Source: Gnetum montanum
Taxonomy: Eukaryota; Streptophyta; Gnetopsida; Gnetales; Gnetaceae
DNA: 64,000 bases
Assembly (NCBI GenBank): GCA_015680685.1
Contig: MNCI01006799.1
Span: forward strand, 143,585 to 207,584
Direction of reading: 5' to 3'
In this document: positions 34,809 to 46,640 of the stretch, one piece after another
Numbering within the stretch: position 1 is the first letter of the stretch
How the letters are laid out: the number at the start of each line of letters is the position of its first letter
The notes under the pieces: generated by a model
Told to the model about the DNA's origin: nothing
Databases searched by the model: none
The model's input: the letters and a program-made list of their open reading frames with translations, nothing else
Program-made: the position numbers and the translations under genes

Positions 34809-37130
34809 GCTATAGACTTAACCACCAAAGAAGATGATGGATGTACATCTACCTATATGACCATCCAAAGGGCTATTGCCCAATCATGTTACATCTAAAT
34901 GAGTATTAGGCTTTTGCTTTGAACCCCAAGTTCATGCAAAAGCAAATGCCTAGGAAATTACATTTCTCCCAAGATAATCATAGATAGTCCTATAACTATC
35001 TGTACTATCCTAGTGGGATTCCTTATCAGCCTCAAAACCACTATCATTAACTGCAATGGAAAAATCCACAGTTGTGGGGGAGGCCATCATCAAACCAGCA
35101 CTACCCTTACTACCAGCTGAACTTGTATGGATATTATGTTCAATAACCTATTTTTCTGACTAGTTCTACTTCTTCTACCTTAAATCACTAGTACCACTCT
35201 CTTGAATATCTTCATCCCGCAACATCTTCCATAAGATCACCACCTCACACCTCTCATCCTTCATCATATTCTCAATTTTCTCATACTCCCCTCCACCATA
35301 TGTCACCACCAGCAACACAGGAAGGTTTACCACCACAACATCAATGAGAGAATGCCTCTTCTGCTGCAAACATACACAAAAATGATAATGATTAAATTAG
35401 TAATGGTGATAGATGGGGAACCAGTGGTGTATAACCAAGGGATTGTGTGGTTCATCTCCTGAATGTGCAGCCATAATATTAGTCATGGGGGAGATGCTCC
35501 ATCTTGGTTCAAGAACTAATAAGTATTTTTTACTTTTTTTGTTTTACAATTTTTTATCATTTTCCTATTTCTTCCAAAATTCTTTGACTCTTCATATGTT
35601 TTTCATTTCATAATGTTTTTATTTTCTTTATATTTTTCTCTTTTCTTGAGTCATTCTCTTTATGTTTTATGAATGTATTTTATGTTTTTGTTAATGATAT
35701 TGCCAAGTCATGATGCAGAAGTCAATGCTATGTGTTGGATTTTTGTGCTATGCTATCAGAATGATTGGGTGAGACCACCTCATCCATCCCTCCAGTTCTC
35801 TAAATAAAAGGTATTTTTCATGGAAATAATTTGGTTCTTCTTTCATGAAACTAAAATTAATTAATGATCATTGTACCTTGAAGACAAAGGGAATGACCAA
35901 GTGGAAATGGCAAAGGGCATGACCTCAAGGGAACTTGTTGGGTTCTATTCTTAACTTCCTTCATGTGGTTTATGATCCCTCTTGAAATGTATCATCACTC
36001 TTTCATTGATCAATAATAGGAAGCTAAATGTCTTTGCATGGTATGGTTGCCATCCAAAAATTTAGAAAAAGAAAAGAAAACAAAACAAAAAAGACAAAGA
36101 AAAAATAATAATGGGAATTTAAAGAACACTCTTTAGACACAATAATAGGCTACAAGCATTGGTTTTGGGGCTGGAAAGATATGTTACCCATGCTTAAAGG
36201 TGCCCCTCTAACTAAGGCCCTTACTTCCTTCTTCTCTTTTCTTCTTTTTTTGAAGTGATGATTATTCTTTGTGGTGGTTGGACTCATGGTGGTAGGCAGG
36301 AGGGAACACATCAATGCGAGGTCACTATTCATGGTATGGACTTGGTATAAACTTGGAATAATAGATATGCTACATTTTATTCACATTTTTCATAAGAACC
36401 TATTGTGGACATGGTCAAATACCTTACATCTCTATCTATGCAATCTTTTCTCATCCCATTATACACCTCATTGCTACATACGATTATGAGCCTTTTGGTT
36501 TTGTATAGTATAATGCAACATCCTAGCCATGACAGTTGTGTGTTATTTGGAATAACGACATGATCTACATTTAACGTTTATGATGCCCATAGCCATCTAT
36601 AAAAGTGGTTATGCAAAGGCATTATGGCAAGAGCCTACTTTGGGAAGGATCCACTTGCATAAATTTTTTTGATCATGGCTTTAAACCAACCTTCACATCT
36701 TCTAGAACATTAATGATGGTTTCTCTAAATTTATGCATAATTTTGGGACTACTCATTTGTTTCTTTCATTTTTCTTACTTTTCTATTTCGATATCCATTA
36801 ATATTTCTTCACAATCTTCTAAACCAGACCATTGATTTCAATTGTTTGAAAACTTGTGTTCTTCTAAAGTTACACTTATTAGTCATCGGGGCTAGGGATG
36901 CTTGTTTTGAAATTGAAATTTTTTTGAAATTTTTCTAACATCCTACTTTCGAACATTATGTTAATAAATAGTAATTGATCAAAATAATGTGAACTTGATG
37001 ATTTTAGTTACCAGTATGTTGTTGTCACCTTGTGCTTAAATGCAAACTAAAGGATTCAAAAAGGGTTAATTATTAAGAAAAATTTACAAAAACTAATGTT
37101 GATCTTTTGGTGACTACAAGTGATGCTAAA
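34809..37130 (+). other. Post-gag region without pol
   Basis: Proline/tyrosine/serine-rich coding traces continue to about 35340 (for example YYPSGIPYQPQ), probably the gag C-terminus. Beyond that I find no protease, RT or integrase words on either strand, only AT-rich sequence. The element therefore looks gag-only. Confidence 0.55.
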
Positions 37131-37328
37131 AAAAGAGCTAAGGAAGAAGGTCTATTTCTAGGCATGAAAATGAAGCCAAGAGGAGGAAAATGGAGGATAT
37201 GCCCATGGAAAAATCGTAGCACATATAAGATAGTAGCTCAAACATCACATGTTTGCAAGAATGAGAAGAAATTTTAGTCCATTCTTCAAGAATGTTTTGC
37301 ATAACTAGAGAAACATCAACATAACAAT

Positions 37329-37588
37329 TGATGAGTAGCAAGGTACCCCTATGCTCAACAATATGAATCATAAACCATTCACATGCGATCTGGTCAAATT
37401 CCATGGACTTTATCGTTTTTAATGCACTAGTCCTTTAGGAAGTAAATCTAGTCTTAAAGTTAATCATTTTCTTTCCAATTACAATCATGAAGTTTGTCGA
37501 TATGGTTAACTGTAACTAAGGCATCCAATTTTTATCATTTTGTGTTTTATAGTTTGGTGCTCAAAATGTAGATAAAAGGAATTGGATT
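37329..37588 (-). repeat. Athila-like LTR end fragment, minus orientation, copy 1
   Basis: Starts TGATGAGTAGCAAGGTACCCC and continues with ctcaacaatatgaatcat...caaattccatgga, matching the 21330 LTR. Cut by the assembly gap at 37589. The side where a PBS would lie has none. Confidence 0.7.
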
Positions 37589-37828
37589 NNNNNNNNNNNN
37601 NNNNNNNNNNNNNNNNNNNNNNNNNNNNNNNNNNNNNNNNNNNNNNNNNNNNNNNNNNNNNNNNNNNNNNNNNNNNNNNNNNNNNNNNNNNNNNNNNNNN
37701 NNNNNNNNNNNNNNNNNNNNNNNNNNNNNNNNNNNNNNNNNNNNNNNNNNNNNNNNNNNNNNNNNNNNNNNNNNNNNNNNNNNNNNNNNNNNNNNNNNNN
37801 NNNNNNNNNNNNNNNNNNNNNNNNNNNN
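37589..37828. other. Assembly gap (240 N)
   Basis: Run of N lying between two copies of the same LTR fragment, so the gap probably reflects a collapsed repeat. Confidence 0.98.
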
Positions 37829-37941
37829 GAGGAGAAGTGTAAGACACATGAGGTGTTGATCTTGTGGAAGAGGACATGGGTTGATAGTACTTAAGAGAAT
37901 GATAACAATGTGGTAAGATAGAGGACGTTGACATAATTGGG

Positions 37942-38156
37942 TGATGAGTGGTGAGGTACCCCTACGCTCAACCATATGAATATGAGCATTTCACAGATGA
38001 TTTGGTCAAATTCCAAGGACTAAGTGCCTATGCACCTGTGTGGAACAATAACAAGTTAATTAATTGTTTTCTTTCCAAACTTAATTGTATTTCACGGTTG
38101 TATGGTTAAGTAAGCTCGAGGCATATGATTTTTATGGCTTTTAGGTGTTTTATATC
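37942..38156 (-). repeat. Athila-like LTR end fragment, minus orientation, copy 2
   Basis: Starts TGATGAGTGGTGAGGTACCCC, 613 bases after copy 1, with about 30 bases of related flank upstream in both. Interrupted at 38157 by element A; the five bases atatc before it are the candidate target site. Confidence 0.7.
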
Positions 38157-38339
38157 TGAAACACCACTAATTTCGGCCTAACACTATGAAACGAGAACAA
38201 CTTAGAGCCTTTTGAGCTTTTGGGAGGCAAAAATTTAACTAAGGCATGGAACTCACGCCAAGCTTATCAAGCCAGGCTTGCTCACGCTGGGCTTGTCAAG
38301 TCGGGCTTGCCCTCAGCATGAGCAACTCCAACAACTTCA

Positions 38340-38970
38340 AGATTAAGTCAAAGATGGTCCAATCTGAGGGTGCAAATCATCTTCATAGGGCCACTATTAT
38401 CCACTTCAAGTTTCAGCATTCGAGAGTTCATATTTTGGGCTAGATTGCAAAAATTTTCTTAGTCACGCTCAGGTCATGCTCAGTTCATGTTCAGCTCACG
38501 CTAGCAGTGTGAGTCTAGCATGAGTACTAATCATGCCTAGCATGAACAAGCTCCAAGAGCCTTAAAACCAAGTCAAAATGGTCTAACTTTGAAGGTGCAA
38601 GTCATCCTCAAGGTCCATTGATGACTACTTCAAGTTCCAGCCTCCAGAATTCTAAACTTTAGATCCAAAATCACAAATATTTTGTTACTCACGCTGAGGT
38701 CACGCTGGGGTCATGCTCAGCTCACGCTGGTAGCGTGAGCCTAGCGTGAGCTACCAAAAGTGGCTTAAATCAAGGCACACCCAAGCTCAATTTTCAACAT
38801 GCAGTTCACTCTCAGGGTCAACCATAGTCAAGCAATTGTTGCACTTAAAGAATAGGCTTCAAAGATTAAAAATTGGTGTGAAATGTATCATTTTCATCTT
38901 ACTCATGCCCAGGTCACACTCAGGTCACGCTGAGCTCACATTCGTAGTGTGAGTCTAGCATGAGTACTGA
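38340..38970 (+). repeat. U3 subrepeats in LTR 1, three units of about 210-230 bp
   Basis: Units are anchored by gtcaaagatggtccaatctg (38347) and gtcaaaatggtctaactttg (38572), and by cttagtcacgctcagg, gttactcacgctgagg and cttactcatgcccagg (near 38457, 38685 and 38898). At 38720-38740 there is a perfect hairpin, GCTCACGCT/AGCGTGAGC with a 3-base loop. In the matching place of LTR 2 (about 51093) the hairpin is degraded. Confidence 0.75.
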
Positions 38971-39429
38971 TCACACCTAGTCAAAAGCATGCCAAACACA
39001 CGCTGAGGACACGCCAAGCCAAAATAAACTCATGCTGGAAGCTTTTGTGAAACAAAAATGCCTCAAATAGCCACAAAACCACTTACATTAGCACCTTACA
39101 GCAGTCAATCCATGGATTGAGAAGTTCCAAGCGAACCAAAGTCAATTTCTCTTGTTGCACACTATTATTTTTATTGTAAATTTTTGCCATTTGTGAGCTT
39201 GTCAAGCTCTTACGCTCCAAATTGTATCTGCTTCTATGGGTGTAAGATAGCTTGCATAAGCCAATACATGCTATAAGATATAGTGCATCCAGTCAAGAAC
39301 ATAGCCTACCTATGCACATCCAATTCACATGCAACTATCCATCAAACACCTGTCACATGATCTGTTTCCCTCTCATCTTTCAGTCGTTGATCTCATCCAT
39401 GAATTCCGCACTTGAGCCTAGCCAAACCT

Positions 39430-39437
39430 TATAAATA
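39430..39437 (+). promoter_or_regulatory. TATA box, LTR 1
   Basis: TATAAATA in CCTTATAAATACCCC, identical at 51805-51812 and 63768-63775 in the other two LTRs. Confidence 0.75.
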
Positions 39438-39953
39438 CCCCATCTAATCACATAAATGGGGTTGGCAATTTTGGATGTTGATGGCTTTGGGAGCATCGAC
39501 TAGCAATTTTGGACACTCGAGTGCACGTGACTCCTAGCATCCAAGCACCTATAAACACATCACTCCGAGGCTTAGCACTTGACATCCATACATGCAACTA
39601 TGCTTTGACTGGTGCACATCCTTATTAAGAAATACAATACAGTTCATTATTGCCTTCCATTACATTGTTTGCTCTATTTTTTATCTATTTTACACTTCCG
39701 TATACGCCGTCACATTTTTACGCTTTGTTTACATTTCGTATGTCACCAGTTACGATAGCTCTAGTGCAAGCCATAGCTTACGCTCGGGGAAGAACTTGGT
39801 TGATTTGTGTGCAGACCATCCAAGGTACTCTGGCTTTGTTTCTTTCCAACTTGCCCTCACATGAAGGCAGGGTCGACTATGTCTCTCCAGAAATCTTTTG
39901 GCATTTTTTTTCCTTTCAGCCTCATGCCGACGATTTCGATTAGCACAGTAAAT

Positions 39954-39972
39954 TGGCACTAGAAGGAGGGCC
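39954..39972 (+). other. Primer binding site, element A
   Basis: TGGCACTAGAAGGAGGGCC, the same in B at 52336 and related to E1's site. tRNA not named. Confidence 0.8.
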
Positions 39973-40549
39973 AACTTGTTTACCATCCTGTCAAAACTTT
40001 GATCACACTACCTTTTAAACGCTATGTGGACTAGGTGCTGAACTTAAGTTGAGCTTGCTCAAGCCCACCCTAGTCTACTCACGCTAACCTTAGTCTACTC
40101 ATTCTAAATTAATTGGGCATACAACCCTGAAAAACTCTTATGTTACAACTAGCACTTCAAACTCTGCAATTGCATCATTAGAACCAAAACAGCGTACACA
40201 TGCTACTTAAACAAGCCACTTCATAGATAGCCTACCAAGTAACATTTCCACCACCACCATCAACTGATCATAGCGAGCTCCTCTCAGTACTTGCAAACTT
40301 CATCTTGCCTGGTACACACTTGGCTTATCAAGCTAGCTCACTCAAACCTGACTTGTCAAGCCTAGTGTACTCACTCCCTGCTTGTCAAGCCAGCTCACTC
40401 ACACCCAACTTGTCAAACTAGGTTACTCATGCCTAACTTGTCAAGCCATCTAACTCACGCCCAACTTGTCAAGCCAGCTAACTCACGTCCAGCTTGTCAA
40501 GCCAGCTGACTCACACTCAGCTTGTCAGGCCCAGTTTACTCATGCCACT
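39973..40549 (+). repeat. Leader with 28-bp tandem repeat (8 copies at 40324-40547)
   Basis: Eight steps of 28 bases (cttgtcaagccagctcactc-acgcccag) fill the end of the leader right up to the gag ATG. The same words (cacgccaagcttatcaagcc) occur near the start of the LTR (about 38250). B has the same eight-copy array. Confidence 0.9.
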
Positions 40550-42715
40550 ATGGAATCTTCCCAGATCAACACAGCGACACTGTAGATCTCTGACTTTGGG
40601 GCCTGGACCTCAAACCCTATGACTGCGACATAACCCATAACTATTATTGAAGAGATAAACCCTTAAGGTTCAACTCGCCAGTCACTTAGGCTACAGGGCA
40701 AGGACCCTACTTACGCAATCCTCACACTAGAACAATATAACTTCATTTGTTTGAAGATTCAAGCCAACTTGCCTATCGACCGCATAGAAAGAGAAGCAAA
40801 GTAAAACTATGAGCTCATTTACAAGGGAGGTCGTGAGTTCACTCCCTCAGTAGTTTACATGATCCCCCTTTTCGAGCCCCATCATCGACTCATATCTCAA
40901 CTTCTCATGATAAGGAATCAAACCTTATAACCACCTCCAATAGAGCCTCAGAGCAAAGATGAGGAAGATGACTTTGCAGCCCAATTTGAGCATGGGAATT
41001 CATACCATACCATCAATCCTCATGCCCATACAAACCCATCATTCCAACCTTTCCTAGAAGAAACCATACTTCCTTCTTCATCCACAAACACTCGAGCATC
41101 GGTTTCTCGACAGGAAGTACCTACTTCCATTCCCACCTTCTCCATGCCCAACATTCAATCTGATACATCCATCCCCATCATACCTCCAGTCATCATGTTA
41201 TCCTCACCTTCACAAGTATAGTCCCAACAACCCCCTTCTCAAACTAATGCAGGATCAATCTTATGACCTCAAGTAATTGGGATGCCATCAGTTATACCAG
41301 CTTTCACGTCCATCCACTGCATACCACAAGTACAAACCCATGGAGCACCTCTAATTACTTCAGTCCAACACGTTCAGGGTGTCACCTCACAACCTGTGGC
41401 TAGGTAGTGGGTTTCACCAGCTATTCCGCGACACCAAACCTACTCACTACAATGTATCACACCCTGCAATCCCATCTCTGAATGTTGCTCCACCACAACA
41501 ATTGATAATCCAACAGTCTCTCTTCCATAAACAATGCAACAATCAAACTACTACCAATCGCAATCTACTCAACCAGCTGATTTGCCTACCGCCCAAGAGT
41601 GGGCAGACACAAAGAAAATGATGCACTCCTTAACTGAGGAGGTAAAGCACCTTAAAGCTACAAACACTAAGGAAGTCAAGGTGCTGGACTTCTACCAAGA
41701 TGACCCAATCAACCCTTCAGTTCCACTATTAACCTTACCATTGGGAATCTCATTACCTCAACTAACCAAATATAATGGGAGGGAGATCCAAACGTCCATT
41801 TGGTAACATTTCAACTAGAATGTCTATTGCTTCAGGCCTAGCCTCATGTAATTCTATGTTTATTTGCTATGTCCTTGATAGGAAAATCCTTAGACTAGTA
41901 CCAAGCTTTACCCCGTAACTCCGTATCCTCTCTAGAGGATTTGTTACATCAGTTCGTTACCCATTTCAAATATAATTTAAATCCTGAAGCCACACAAGAT
42001 AGTCTGATTTAGATTAAATAGGCATGGTTAAAGCCAGCACAAAAATTTATCCAAAGGTGGAGTGCAGCCCTAAATGAACTTCACGAGCCCATCCCTGAAA
42101 CATACTTGCTTACCATCCTTAAGGCTGTCGTGAATGACTTCATTAAATCAAAACTTTATTATTTGAGTGCCAGTACTTTGAGTCAATCATTCGCACAAAT
42201 TAAGAACATAGAAGAGGTGGTGCAAGCAACGATCCAACTTACTTAGCCTTTAGGGGCAAACATATGAGGAAGGATAAGGATAAATCCAAAACGAAGATAG
42301 TAGCAGTGGCGGAGACAGTCCAACCTAACAATTCAAGATAGAAAGGAAAACAACCCACTGCTCCAACTAGCCATGAAAGAACCACATCTACGCCTACACC
42401 CGAATCTTCCTCAACTAGAACCACAAACATGGATCACACTCGTACATTTGAACGAAAAGATCCTACCCAATACACGCCCTTGCCTATGAATCCTTCACAA
42501 TTATTAGATCAACTTCTAAGGGCTGGGCTAATCAAACACAAAAAAATATCCCCCGCGGCATCCCAAAAACACGATCGATTCTATGAGTTGGCTAAAAACC
42601 CAACTTTAGCAACAGCCGATGAGCCCCCCATTCCAAGAGGCTTTAGGTTGGACAAGTTTTGTGAATATCACCAATGGTGTGGGCATGGAACTATTCCCAC
42701 AACCTCAAGAATCGA
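40550..42715 (+). pseudogene. gag: Gag of element A
   Basis: The ATG at 40550 follows the tandem repeats. The first stop comes at codon 12 (TAG, where B is open), and the TAA at 40802-40804 is shared with B. Downstream are an acidic/Pro-Ser-rich linker (about 40950-41600), a capsid core about 41770-42240 (ALDWY-like wording is altered), the FERKDPTQYTPLPMNP segment at 42447 and a zinc-knuckle start CEYHQWCGHG near 42658. The knuckle's last Cys and everything up to mid-protease linker are missing through the 872-base deletion. Confidence 0.82.
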
Positions 42716-43434
42716 GGCCCACATCCCTAGAATTTCGTACCAATGATATTAAGTGAGATGAGAAAACTAGAGAGGTCACTATAGCCCCTATGTTCATAAC
42801 AATACAAGTCAACCACTTCAAGATACGTAGGGTGGATGTCGATGACGGTGCAGCAACAAATGTAATACCCTTTCCTATCATTGAAAAACTAGGTCTTACA
42901 GAGAAAATATGGCTGACAAAAACTTCCTTTTTAAAATCCTTCAATGGTTCCCATGTCATGGTAAAAGGAATGGTTACCTTGGATTTACTAGTAGGGGACC
43001 AGTTCCCCAAATCTGTTGAATTTGTAGTGGTTGATGAAATGCCAGGATTCAATCTGATTCTAGGATGACCTTGGTTAGCTCAACTTAGAGTCATATCCTC
43101 ACTAATCCATCAAGAAATCCACCTACCTTATGAGGGTGGTGAAATCATCATACACAAGGACACGACAACATCACTCACTTCCTTGCACTCGAAAATGGAT
43201 CAAGGGTCATACGTTGAGTTCTCTAAGCCTAAACAAGAAACCATGAGTGCACTTCAAGACACAAACCAACCGTTAACCCATGATCCTACTAGAACTAAGG
43301 AAGCATTGGACATCACAGACATAGGAGCCATTCCCGCTGACGTCTCTTGGTCAGAGCTATCTTTTGACATCTCGAGTGAAGGGGAAGGGGAGTATAAGAT
43401 CGTACCTACATGCCCCATGCCTCATGTCAAATGA
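42716..43434 (+). pseudogene. gag-pro: Protease of element A
   Basis: ITIQVNHFKIRRVDVDDGAA then TNVIPFPIIEKLG marks the aspartic protease; the active site is Asp-Asp-Gly-Ala rather than the common Asp-Thr/Ser-Gly. It continues to FNLILG, then a TGA (43066-43068) where E1 has Arg, then PWLAQL. The tail has an acidic SSEGEGEYKIVPTCPMPH end. The upstream part is lost with the deletion at about 42690. Confidence 0.82.
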
Positions 43435-43484
43435 CAAAGAACAAAAAAACAACTCAATAAGTAGGGAAAACTATCAAGCATCCG

Positions 43485-43735
43485 GAATGACATTAAACTA
43501 CCAATGGTCTGGTACGACATTAAACTTCCAACAAACGTCTGCAATGATGTTAAACTAGCCATAATCAGAAATGGCCGGTTCCTTTTAAGTTTTTTAAAAC
43601 TGTTATCTCTTTCGGTTCACTATGGCCTAAAACTAGTAATCCCTCTTTCTTTTATTAACACAGATGCAACGGTCCACCATGACTCTAAACTGATGTGCAC
43701 GGCCCAAAATGGCCTTAAACTAGAGCTCAGTATGT
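43485..43735 (+). repeat. AAACTAG-type motif cluster, after protease (A)
   Basis: Units such as gacattaaactaccaatggtctggtac, gatgttaaactagcc, ggcctaaaactagta, gactctaaactgatg and ggccttaaactagag. Same position as 16370-16600 of E1 and 56730-56975 of B. Confidence 0.82.
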
Positions 43736-44141
43736 TGCAAGATTACAAACTCTCGTTACGTTATGTCAAATTTTCATTTACATGTCACAAGTTGCAATTT
43801 CAATTCATGCATTCTTGTTACTTTTCCTTTTACAAATATTTGCCTTAGGTTTTGTTCTACATTTTGGAATCTCATTTTACATTCAGCTACACGCATATGT
43901 TCACAATATACCTGAGAAAATAAGAAAAAAGAAAAGAATATATATATATATATAATATTAAACATCAACATGGCCACTAGAGCTAGCCTCATCATTACTA
44001 TGTCCCTACAACAGAACGAAAAACAAACAAACAGGTAAGCATAACAAAACAACTCATGAATACAAAACCTGGAAGAACAATAACACAAACACTAAAAACA
44101 ATAAAACCATACAAAAGTAAGCACCATAATAAAACACTCAC
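43736..44141. other. Spacer with candidate intron of the antisense gene
   Basis: AT-rich; contains (AT)n near 43939. By alignment to B the last antisense exon is removed by a ~190-base deletion near 43970-43985. The antisense intron 44006-44141 remains (minus strand GTGAGT...TTGTAG). Confidence 0.5.
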
Positions 44142-44832
44142 AGGCGAAGAGGGCCTTAGACTAGCCTCCAAGAACCGCAAAATCTCCTCCTTGGGTACAT
44201 TTGTCTAATCCTCCTCTAAACCAAGGTCAATACTAGCCAAGGTTTTACCCTCGTCCACCGAGGTCCTAGCATCGTCCTAAGGCCAGGACACTCAAAAGAA
44301 TTGTTAGGGAATCTATAGTTGTCCCGCCTTTGAGGGGCCCCTTTTGGATATTCGCAAAATGAAAAAAAAATTACTAGCTTGTGTGAGCTCAATGTAGTAG
44401 TTGCTCACACCGGTGACTACTCATGCTGAGTTGATCCAAGGACTGGCATGCTTTGGATTACTCAAACTACTGACTGGTAATTACAATCAATTGCACATGC
44501 CCAAAAGACAACAACAAAAAATACGGCAAGTCATAAACCCCAGTATAAACCTTGATGCCCCAAAACATAGCAAATTGTCTTGGTCTTCAATTCAACGTAG
44601 CAGAGAAACCCAAAAATCACGTTGGAAATGCATCAGAAAATGGTGGCCATGAGAGACCACGTAGTGCTAACTAACACTATGCACAAAATACTGGACAGAG
44701 AAATAAGAAGAAACGAACCTGTGTAGAGTTCCATCCCATGCTGGAATCCTGGCTTGAGGGAGATGTTGAAGTAGCTCCTCACTCTCCTCCACGAATGCTA
44801 GACTTTCTTGCCTCTTCGCTTTGCCTCAACAT
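44142..44832 (-). pseudogene. Compact antisense gene in element A
   Basis: Minus-strand exon 1 is 44832-44719 (ATG, 38 codons, ends CAG|GTTCGT). Exon 2 is 44276-44142 (45 codons, after ...CTTAG, ends CCT|GTGAGT). Both are phase 0. Exon 2 reads ARTSVDEGKTLASIDLG, clearly the same as element B and similar to VDKTNILSSIDLG in E1. The third exon is deleted in A. Stops: TGA in exon 1, shared with B, and TAG in exon 2. Function unknown; the protein is Glu/Ser-rich with no recognised domain. Confidence 0.55.
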
Positions 44833-45324
44833 GGTTTCCCTTTACCCTCCATTACTAGTTTGTAACTCACGCTCTCATGCCCACGAACTCACGCTAGCAC
44901 AAGTGATGCCCCTAGTACCTCAAAACCCCTTTTTAACCCCCATGTTCACATTCACTTTATTTATTTATTTATTTTATTTTTATTTTTATGTAATTTACCA
45001 TGTTCCATGGTTAACTTTTTTTTTCATGGTATCACTTACGTCATCTTTGTTTCATTCTTACATGGTATTCCTCTTTATTTTATTCTCATGGAATAAGGCC
45101 AAAATATTAAAGATAGCAAAAATAAAAAAGGAAGGGGGGATGGGAGAAAGGTTAAAATCAAAACAAAATGATGGAAATATAAAGAAAAAAGAAATATATA
45201 AAAATATATAATGGCACACATGAAAATTCATAAGACTATAAAATCCCATAAATTTATTGTTCGCACGAAACATAGAAATTAACAATACTCCATACACTCA
45301 TCCATAATATAAAATGACATGAAT
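44833..45324. other. Spacer upstream of the antisense gene (A)
   Basis: Pyrimidine-rich, with a tttattta repeat at about 44957-45000 and a purine-rich stretch (ggaaggggggatgggag) near 45128. It occupies the place of E1's 185-bp array. No gene is seen. Confidence 0.4.
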
Positions 45325-45390
45325 ATTACTGGCCCGGTATGGCCTAAAAATGTCATATGGTCTAGGTATGACACTAAACTACCACTACAT
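45325..45390 (+). repeat. AAACTAG-type motif cluster, before RT (A)
   Basis: Two or three units: cggtatggcctaaaaatgtc and aggtatgacactaaactaccac. Confidence 0.65.
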
Positions 45391-45497
45391 CCTGCAATTT
45401 CGTTAGTACATAGATTAATTACCCAATGCTCGTTTACATTTAACAACTCCTTCATCAAGTAAATGTCACTCACTTTACTCCAAATTTAAATTGGCAG

Positions 45498-46640
45498 GAG
45501 CAAACACATGCCACCAAGAATATCTTTTCAACATTGTCTCTCAGTGGACCACACAGGGAAGTAAAAAGGACAATCAATCTAGAATCCTTGGATCTAGACC
45601 TATCCACTTATACCAATTTAATAGCCTCCACTTAGGAAACTTCAGACTAGTCTAAAAATGTGGCTAATACTTTAGATCTAGAGGCCAATAATATCACTGA
45701 AGATCCTATTTTTGAAGTCCCCATTACTACATCCAATGATGAAACTAGAACATTGAAATTAAGTGCCCTACTGGACTCACAACTTGTCAGTGACATCACT
45801 CAAGTACTGAAAGACAATATAAAAATATTTGCATGGTCATATACTGACATGCCAAGGTTGGACCCTCAAATCATCCAACATAACATTATTCTTGATGCAA
45901 AATTCAACTCGATGAAGCAAAAGGTATGAAAGGTTAGACCTGAAGTGGCATTAGCAGTCCATGATGAAATCACAAAGCTCTACTAAGCCAATTTCTTCCA
46001 AGCTGTTGACTATTCCGACTGGGTATCAAACATTGTCATAGTCCATAAGAAGAAAGGTAGTATACATATATGCATTGACTTCCATGATCTTAACACAGCC
46101 ACTATAACAGATGACTTCTCGCTACCTAGTATCGATCAACTTGTTGACATAATTGCTGGGCATGCACTGTTATCCTTTATGGATAGATTTTCAGGATACA
46201 ATCAAATAAGAATCAACCCAGAACATCAACTCATGAAAACCTTTATGACACCTTGGGTCACATTCTGCTATACGATGATGTCGTTTGGTCTTAAAAATGT
46301 AAGCTCTACATATCAAGGAGAAATGACATATATTTTTAGTGATTACATGCTCAATTTTCTTAATGATTACGTTGATGACATCATGGTTAAATCTAAAACA
46401 ATCGAACAATATGCAAAATATCTAGACTTAGTGCTTAAACATTATTTCAAACATGACCTCAAACTCAATCCAAAGAAGTGTGTCTTTGGTGTCAAAACGG
46501 GCAAAATGCTTGGCTTCATAGTCTCTAAAACAGGGATACAAGTAGACCCTAATAAGGTTAAGGCAATAATTAACATGCAACCATGAAAAAACCTTACCGA
46601 ACTACGTGGTCTACAAGGTAGGATACAATTCATTAGATTC
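45498..46640 (+). pseudogene. pol: Reverse transcriptase of element A
   Basis: Homology to B and E1 starts at GGAGCAAA, directly after TTGGCAG (45497), a plausible splice acceptor with a CTCAC branch-like word about 25-30 bases upstream. An IFAWSYTDMPRLDP segment precedes stops TGA (45927-45929) and TAA (45984-45986), both shared with B. Then WVSNIVIVHKKKG, SFMDRFSGYNQIRIN, PWVTFCYTMMSFGLKN and catalytic YVDD at 46368-46379, then GFIVSKTGIQVDP. Wording is typical of Tat-branch gypsy RT. Confidence 0.9.

Larger units (their letters stand above)
38157..39947 (+). repeat. LTR 1 (5' LTR of element A)
   Basis: Begins TGAAACACCACTAATT and ends ...TTAGCACA six bases before the PBS. It contains three diverged ~210-230-bp subrepeats (about 38340-38970), each ending in cacgctgaggtcacgct-type words. 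The lack of a PPT before it and its junction with Athila-like LTR DNA show it is the outer end of the insertion. Confidence 0.9.

Noticed and set aside
37506-37975. Open frames running through the N gap
   Set aside because: The open length comes from undefined bases.
38340-38970. Possible CRISPR-like array because of recurring cacgctgaggtcacg words
   Set aside because: Spacing and sequence vary and the words lie inside an LTR; these are U3 subrepeats.
42239-42430. Minus-strand frame over element A gag, and similar minus frames at 42705-43052 and 55954-56301
   Set aside because: They mirror gag and protease coding on the plus strand; no independent evidence.
44030-44040. CAGGTAAGC on the plus strand as a donor for a sense protease-RT intron
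   Set aside because: It matches the donor consensus but lies ~600 bases after coding ends and inside the antisense gene's intron, so its use is unsupported.
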